Positions 34,627 through 38,665 of a DNA stretch of 38,665 bases are shown piece after piece. The position numbers and the translations under genes were made by a program. The first letter of the stretch is position 1. Each line of letters opens with the position of its first letter. The stretch lies in NCBI GenBank assembly GCA_020434585.1, contig JAGRAN010000112.1:1-38665 (forward strand), in the 5' to 3' direction. The DNA comes from Bdellovibrionales bacterium. Its GTDB lineage: Bacteria; Bdellovibrionota_C; UBA2361; SZUA-149; JAGRAN01. The notes below the pieces were generated by a model, which was not told the origin of the DNA, made no database searches, and saw only the letters and a list, made by a program, of their open reading frames with translations.

Positions 34627-35499
34627 CTAGGCCGCTGTCAGTGCGTGACGCAGGCGGCTGGGTGCTTCCCGTGCCGCTGCGACGAACCAACTGCTGGCCA
34701 AGTTGGCTTCGAAGAACTGAGGCGGCTCGTGGGGGTCCACGATACGACTCGGTGCAACGAAGGCGCTGTCGTCCGGGAAGAGGAGGGAGGTCAGACTCTC
34801 CAATTCCTGCTGAAGACGGAAGTGGCGCAGATCGTTCGGGGCGGGGTCGTTGACCAACGCCGCCTGGATCGAACGGTCCAATCGCTGAACGAGTTGTCGA
34901 CGCTCCATTGCTTCGGCGCGGGACATGCCGAGAGTGGTAAGTACTACCTGCTCTGCAAGTCCGGGAAGTCCGACGCAGGATTCGACAATCAGCTCGGTCA
35001 GCACACCAGCAAGAGCCGGCGGCATCTCACGTTCTCCGGACCAGGCCAGGCGGTGTGCGCACTGCACGGTCCAGAGATACTGTTCGAGGCGTCTGTCGAG
35101 TCGATCGAGCAGCGGAGAGTATGTCACGCTGAACGACTTCTCGAGAGCGATTCGAACACGCAGCAGACTCGAATTCAGGCGGCGCAGCCAGCGCGCTCTG
35201 ATCATCGGAATCTTCGGTGCTTCCCATTCCAGCGGATCGGAGTCGTCGCGTTCGACGTCTTTCTCTCCAATCGCACTGAGAACGATTGCAGCGGCCATGC
35301 GGGCAGCAGCGGGACTCTTGATTCCATCAAGTGCCGGCATGCTGACCAATGCCTCTGCAATGAGCGCGCCGAATTCCTTCTTCGGAATCAGCAGCAAGAC
35401 GAACTGGTCGAGTAACTTGAGGAGCCCCCTCCTAGACTCGACCGGCTGCCCCAACCTCTGGAGCAGATCGCGAACCAACACAGATCGCGGGTCGATCAT
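34627..35499 (-). CDS. Unrecognised helical protein, high-GC island
   Basis: 290 residues from the ATG at 35499. A near-perfect Shine-Dalgarno (GGAGGTGA) is eight bases upstream, so this start is firm; the frame stays open 39 codons further upstream without such support. No domain recognised. Predominantly helical: RGLLKLLDQFVLLLIPKKEFGALIAEALVSMP near the N-terminus, an Arg/Leu-rich middle (RARWLRRLNSSLLRVRIALEKSF) and ERRQLVQRLDRSIQAALVND. No signal peptide. An antisense plus-strand frame of similar length has many Cys residues and no ribosome-binding site, so the minus strand is preferred. The GC-rich base use differs from flanking genes, suggesting transfer. Confidence 0.65.
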   Translation of the reverse strand: MIDPRSVLVRDLLQRLGQPVESRRGLLKLLDQFVLLLIPKKEFGALIAEALVSMPALDGIKSPAAARMAAAIVLSAIGEKDVERDDSDPLEWEAPKIPMIRARWLRRLNSSLLRVRIALEKSFSVTYSPLLDRLDRRLEQYLWTVQCAHRLAWSGEREMPPALAGVLTELIVESCVGLPGLAEQVVLTTLGMSRAEAMERRQLVQRLDRSIQAALVNDPAPNDLRHFRLQQELESLTSLLFPDDSAFVAPSRIVDPHEPPQFFEANLASSWFVAAAREAPSRLRHALTAA

Positions 35500-35720
35500 G
35501 GAATCACCTCCATGGGAAGGAAAACGGATCGGCACTCGAAAGTACCGCGAGGAACCCTTAAATGACGCGTTCCCCATGCGTCCGGGGCGAATATGCCTGA
35601 CTCGCCGCGAACGCACGGGCAGATAAAAGCTCAGATTTAATGGCGGGAAAGAGCGCGCGAGAACGGCGAACCGCTAACAATATCGTAATCAACCGGGGAT
35701 CCTCAATCAAGAGGATAAAG
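35500..35720. other. Gap between the island and dxs
   Basis: No gene. Holds the ribosome-binding site of the preceding minus-strand gene and a small hairpin, ATCCTC-AATCAA-GAGGAT at about 35699-35716, just behind the dxs stop; it lacks a T-tail. Confidence 0.3.
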
Positions 35721-37709
35721 CTACCTGGCGTGAACTTCTCGGAGCAGACTAAGGCGCGGAGAAGAACTTGTGCGCACTTCTGAATAAACTCGGTCGACTA
35801 TCGCATCGACATCGAATTTACAGATCTTTTGCAGCTCGGCCTGGGTGCCATGTTCGACAAAGAAATCGTCAATGCCAAGCCGAACAAGACTGCTACCAGC
35901 CGTCAGGCCGTTGTCGGCCATGAATTCGAGCACAGCCGAACCGAAGCCGCCCTGAATCGCATGATCCTCAACAGTCATCACCAGTGGATGCTCGGAAATC
36001 ATTTCGCCAAGCAGCTGTTCGTCCAGCGGTTTGGCAAATCGCGCATTAATTACAGAGCACTCGATTCCGTGGCTGCGTGAGAGAATTTCCGCAGCTTCCA
36101 TACAAAACTGCACGGTGTGTCCAAAGCCAATCAGCAGCGCATGTCTGCCGTGTGCAAGACGCAGCAGTTCGGCCCGCCCGATTTCGATTTCCTGTGGGGC
36201 ACGGCTGCAGTCAACTCCAACTCCATTGCCTCGCGGGTAGCGCAGCGCTATCGGGCCCGCTTCGTGCTTAATCGCTGTGAGCATCATGTCGCGCAGCTCG
36301 GCTTCGTCCTTAGGCGCCATTACCGTCATGTTCGGCAGCAGCCTCAGGTATCCGATATCGAAGACACCGTGATGGGTTGGCCCATCTGCACCGACAAGAC
36401 CTCCACGGTCCATCGCAAAGACGACGGGAAGCGATTGGATACAGACATCGTGCACGACCTGATCGTAAGCTCGCTGCAAGAATGTCGAGTAGATCGCGCA
36501 AACCGGCTTCATGCCTTCGCAGGCAAGCCCGGCAGCAAAAGTGACTGCGTGCTGTTCAGCAATACCGACGTCAAAATACCTGTCAGGCATTTTATCCTGC
36601 AGAATACTAAGCCCGGTCCCGTCAGGCATCGCGGCGGTTATTCCGACGACACGGCTGTCGTCTTTGCAAAGTTCAACCAGGGTCTCACCAAAAACCGTGG
36701 TGTATGCTGGTGCGGATTTGCCAGATTTCTTAGCAAAGGTTCCACCTTCGATTTCGAAGGGTCCGACTCCGTGATATTTGACCGGATCGCGCTCAGCGGG
36801 CGCATAGCCTTTGCCTTTTGTCGTCATGGCGTGGATTAGGACGGGTCCGTCTTGCTCCTTCGCACGCTCGAGGGCATCGATAACCTGTTCGACATTATGT
36901 CCGTCGATTGGGCCGAGATAGCGAAAACCGAAAGCCGTAAACAACATTCCCGGGGTAGAGAGGAACCCTTGTGTCGCTTCTTCAGCTTTATCGAGCGCTC
37001 GGTAAAAGGCCTGCGGGATGACTCCGCGCTCCACCAGAGATTTAAAATGACGTCTAGCACTAGTGCTAAGTTTTCCTGAAAGCGTTTTTGAAAAAGCCCA
37101 GCTCATCGCGCCGACGTTCGGTGCGATCGACATTTCGTTGTCGTTTAAGATGACTATTAATTTACGGTGCAGCTGACCTGCATGATTAAGCGCTTCAAAT
37201 GCCATTCCGGCAGTCATCGCGCCGTCGCCGATAATTGCGACGACGTTGCGCTGCTCGGAGCCAGGAAAGTCGTGATGAGAGGCTTCAAGCATTCCGGTCG
37301 CTGCAGATATGCTAGTGCCTGCGTGTGCGACGCCAAAAGTATCGTAAGGGCTTTCGTCGCGCTTCGGAAAACCTGAAATCCCGCCAAGCTTTCGAACTCG
37401 AGGAAGTTGGTCGCGTCTGCCAGTTAAAATCTTATGGATATACGCTTGATGCCCTACGTCCCAAACAACTCGGTCTTTGGGAGTGTCAAAGACGTAATGT
37501 GCAGCAACGGTTAATTCAACTGCACCCAAGCTCGATGCAAAATGTCCGCCGGTTTGGCTGACAGTCGCGATTAAATCATTACGTAGTTCGCCGCAAAGTT
37601 GAGGGAGCTTGCCGCGTTCCAACCGACGCAGTTCGGTCGGTGAAGAGATTGAGTCAAGCAGTGGAGTGCTCAGCGAATCATGCTTCGAGGAGTCAGTGGT
37701 GTTGCTCAT
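35721..37709 (-). CDS. dxs: 1-deoxy-D-xylulose-5-phosphate synthase
   Basis: First step of the MEP isoprenoid pathway, condensing pyruvate and glyceraldehyde 3-phosphate with thiamine diphosphate. 662 residues, slightly longer than the usual 620-650. The N-terminal TPP domain has HFASSLGAVELTVAAHYVF, GDGAMTAGMAFEALNHAG (GDG...N TPP-Mg motif) and LNDNEMSIAPNVGA; the transketolase-like pyrimidine domain has TKGKGYAPAE, EQHAVTFAAGLA and FAMDRGGLVGADGPTHHG; the C-terminal domain has YPRGNGVG and the HA-rich end. The ATG at 37709 has no strong Shine-Dalgarno. Minus strand, downstream of the membrane protein gene. Confidence 0.97.
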   Translation of the reverse strand: MSNTTDSSKHDSLSTPLLDSISSPTELRRLERGKLPQLCGELRNDLIATVSQTGGHFASSLGAVELTVAAHYVFDTPKDRVVWDVGHQAYIHKILTGRRDQLPRVRKLGGISGFPKRDESPYDTFGVAHAGTSISAATGMLEASHHDFPGSEQRNVVAIIGDGAMTAGMAFEALNHAGQLHRKLIVILNDNEMSIAPNVGAMSWAFSKTLSGKLSTSARRHFKSLVERGVIPQAFYRALDKAEEATQGFLSTPGMLFTAFGFRYLGPIDGHNVEQVIDALERAKEQDGPVLIHAMTTKGKGYAPAERDPVKYHGVGPFEIEGGTFAKKSGKSAPAYTTVFGETLVELCKDDSRVVGITAAMPDGTGLSILQDKMPDRYFDVGIAEQHAVTFAAGLACEGMKPVCAIYSTFLQRAYDQVVHDVCIQSLPVVFAMDRGGLVGADGPTHHGVFDIGYLRLLPNMTVMAPKDEAELRDMMLTAIKHEAGPIALRYPRGNGVGVDCSRAPQEIEIGRAELLRLAHGRHALLIGFGHTVQFCMEAAEILSRSHGIECSVINARFAKPLDEQLLGEMISEHPLVMTVEDHAIQGGFGSAVLEFMADNGLTAGSSLVRLGIDDFFVEHGTQAELQKICKFDVDAIVDRVYSEVRTSSSPRLSLLREVHAR

Positions 37710-37764
37710 AGATGTTACAAAACGGCAAATTCAAGCGGTGGAATGATATGTTAAAGCGACGTCG

Positions 37765-37793
37765 ATACTACAGGTAAGGCGTCATTAAAACAA
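37765..37793 (-). promoter_or_regulatory. Possible promoter for dxs
   Basis: On the minus strand, TTGTTT (complement of 37788-37793), a 17-base spacer and TAGTAT (complement of 37765-37770). Hexamers are moderate matches to consensus. Confidence 0.3.
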
Positions 37794-37805
37794 CAACCGC
37801 TAAAA

Positions 37806-38657
37806 CTACTCAGATTCTTTGTCGCGGCGTTTGCGGTGGGAGAGGGCTCGCGAAACTCTTCTCTGTGTATCGTCCCGCCAATGTTCAACTCTTGCTTGAA
37901 CATATCTAGTCAAAACGATTCCTGGTGGAGGAGGTTTATCCAAGTCAGCGACACGCTGAGCGGTTGATATGTTCTGCGCCTGGCGAGTGCGCCGATCGAG
38001 CTGCAGGTCGGAGCGGGAACCTCTCCCGGTTGAAAGGCTCACTGTGGCTGAAGCGTCTGACTTACGATGTAAAGAAGAAGAGAAAGTGCTCTGCTCCTGC
38101 GGAGCAACTGCTTGCAGCAAAGGTGCGTCGATTAGCTGGCCGACAGTAATTTGATCGCCCCCAGTAAGATTGCGCTTAATTATTGAAAGCGTGATGATTG
38201 GACCGGTTGGGAAGGCCCACCATCCGGAGACAAGTGACAGCACGGAGTACAGAAGAGATTCTCCGTGGTCTTCTCCGTTTGCAACCTGATGTCTCGAAGG
38301 GATGATGAAGTTTGTGATGATTGCCCCGATGCTGAGGTTGTATGTTGTCACGGTAGTGTTGTAGCGCAGCATCAGTGAATCTACGACTACTGTGCCACCG
38401 CCGCGCAGTTCACGCCGATAGCTCTTTAGCTGGTTTACAAAATCCGCTCGCTGCAATCGACGTTTTCTTCGCAGGTAGATTACGCTGAGAAATGCAGCAA
38501 GTAGGATTAGCGGCGTCCATATGTGGCCGCCGTGAATTGCCTCCGTGATGCAGAGGCCCAGAAGTACGACGAATATGACAAATTCCTGCATCTTGAAATG
38601 ATAGTGTATAGGGATGCCGTAATCACGGTACCAGTGTTGTAAGGCAGATGGAAGCAA
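37806..38657 (-). CDS. Membrane protein of unknown function with GWW/FPTGP motif
   Basis: Up to 283 residues; an in-frame stop at 38658-38660 precedes the TTG at 38657, so the gene is complete here unless a later start (ATG at the MQEFVIF codon) is used. Residues 24-65 hold two hydrophobic segments (FVIFVVLLGLCI; WTPLILLAAFLSVIYL). A conserved-looking segment follows: LMLRYNTTVTTYNLSIGAIITNF, then SVLSLVSGWWAFPTGPIITLSIIKRNLTGGDQITV. GWW-x-x-PxGP next to TL.xI..NL.GG recurs in uncharacterised membrane proteins of several phyla. The C-terminal 100 residues are Arg/Ser-rich and probably cytoplasmic. Function unknown. Confidence 0.7.
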   Translation of the reverse strand: MLPSALQHWYRDYGIPIHYHFKMQEFVIFVVLLGLCITEAIHGGHIWTPLILLAAFLSVIYLRRKRRLQRADFVNQLKSYRRELRGGGTVVVDSLMLRYNTTVTTYNLSIGAIITNFIIPSRHQVANGEDHGESLLYSVLSLVSGWWAFPTGPIITLSIIKRNLTGGDQITVGQLIDAPLLQAVAPQEQSTFSSSLHRKSDASATVSLSTGRGSRSDLQLDRRTRQAQNISTAQRVADLDKPPPPGIVLTRYVQARVEHWRDDTQRRVSRALSHRKRRDKESE

Positions 38658-38665
38658 TTATCGGA

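Noticed and set aside
34528..35415. 295-residue plus-strand open frame in the island
   Set aside because: Antisense to the 290-residue gene, Cys- and Gln-rich with unnatural composition, and no ribosome-binding site; the minus-strand gene has an ideal Shine-Dalgarno.
34925..35626. 233-residue plus-strand open frame
   Set aside because: Third-frame shadow of the same minus-strand gene, rich in Arg and Ser with no domain.
36117..36839. 240-residue plus-strand open frame opposite dxs
   Set aside because: dxs on the minus strand is unmistakable along its full length; this is an antisense shadow.

Overview
The window is a dense bacterial chromosome segment, roughly 50% GC by eye, with no tRNA, rRNA or CRISPR array that I can see. 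The host is Gram-negative: it encodes apolipoprotein N-acyltransferase (Lnt), an ExbB/ExbD pair, several lipoproteins with lipoboxes, an OmpA-like lipoprotein and an MEP-pathway dxs. Orthology hints (an A-adding-type nucleotidyltransferase next to an ArgRS-like gene and a SPOR protein) point vaguely to a deltaproteobacteria-like or poorly sampled lineage. I cannot name the taxon from sequence alone.

Layout. 1-4100 (+): end of a cell-wall amidase, a STAS-like protein, a tRNA nucleotidyltransferase/poly(A) polymerase, an ArgRS-like protein with no visible catalytic domain, and a SPOR protein. 4349-9797 (+): a large membrane-anchored PP2C phosphatase, then purH-purD behind a good sigma70-type promoter. 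9798-10314: no gene, but a strongly structured stretch that may be an RNA. 10281-11036: an inverted duplication of a small four-helix-bundle (23S IVS/S23-like) gene module around a perfect 31-bp palindrome. 11092-13061 (-): tyrS, dciA-like, ftsB-like. 13217-14506 (+): eno. 14512-15283 (-): two small uncharacterised genes. 15532-18159 (+): a HisKA_2 histidine kinase and a receiver-CRP fusion regulator, then a DUF2383 ferritin-like gene. 18783-24024 (-): glycosyltransferase 2, SDR epimerase, wecB, two lipoproteins, exbD, exbB. 24084-31229 (+): lnt, OmpA-like lipoprotein, GT39-like membrane glycosyltransferase, and a very large secreted zinc-metalloprotease with FG-GAP repeats. 31256-33349 (-): a secreted fibronectin-type protein. 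33540-35600: a stretch of clearly higher GC with two unrecognised minus-strand genes. 35721-38657 (-): dxs and a membrane protein.

Functional themes are purine synthesis, translation and glycolysis housekeeping, envelope and polysaccharide biogenesis, signal transduction, and a surface or secretion module (GT39 plus metalloprotease plus FN3 protein).

The most unusual items are the ArgRS-like protein without a catalytic core, the palindrome-centred inverted duplication of the S23-like genes, the structured region after purD, and the high-GC island of unknown genes.
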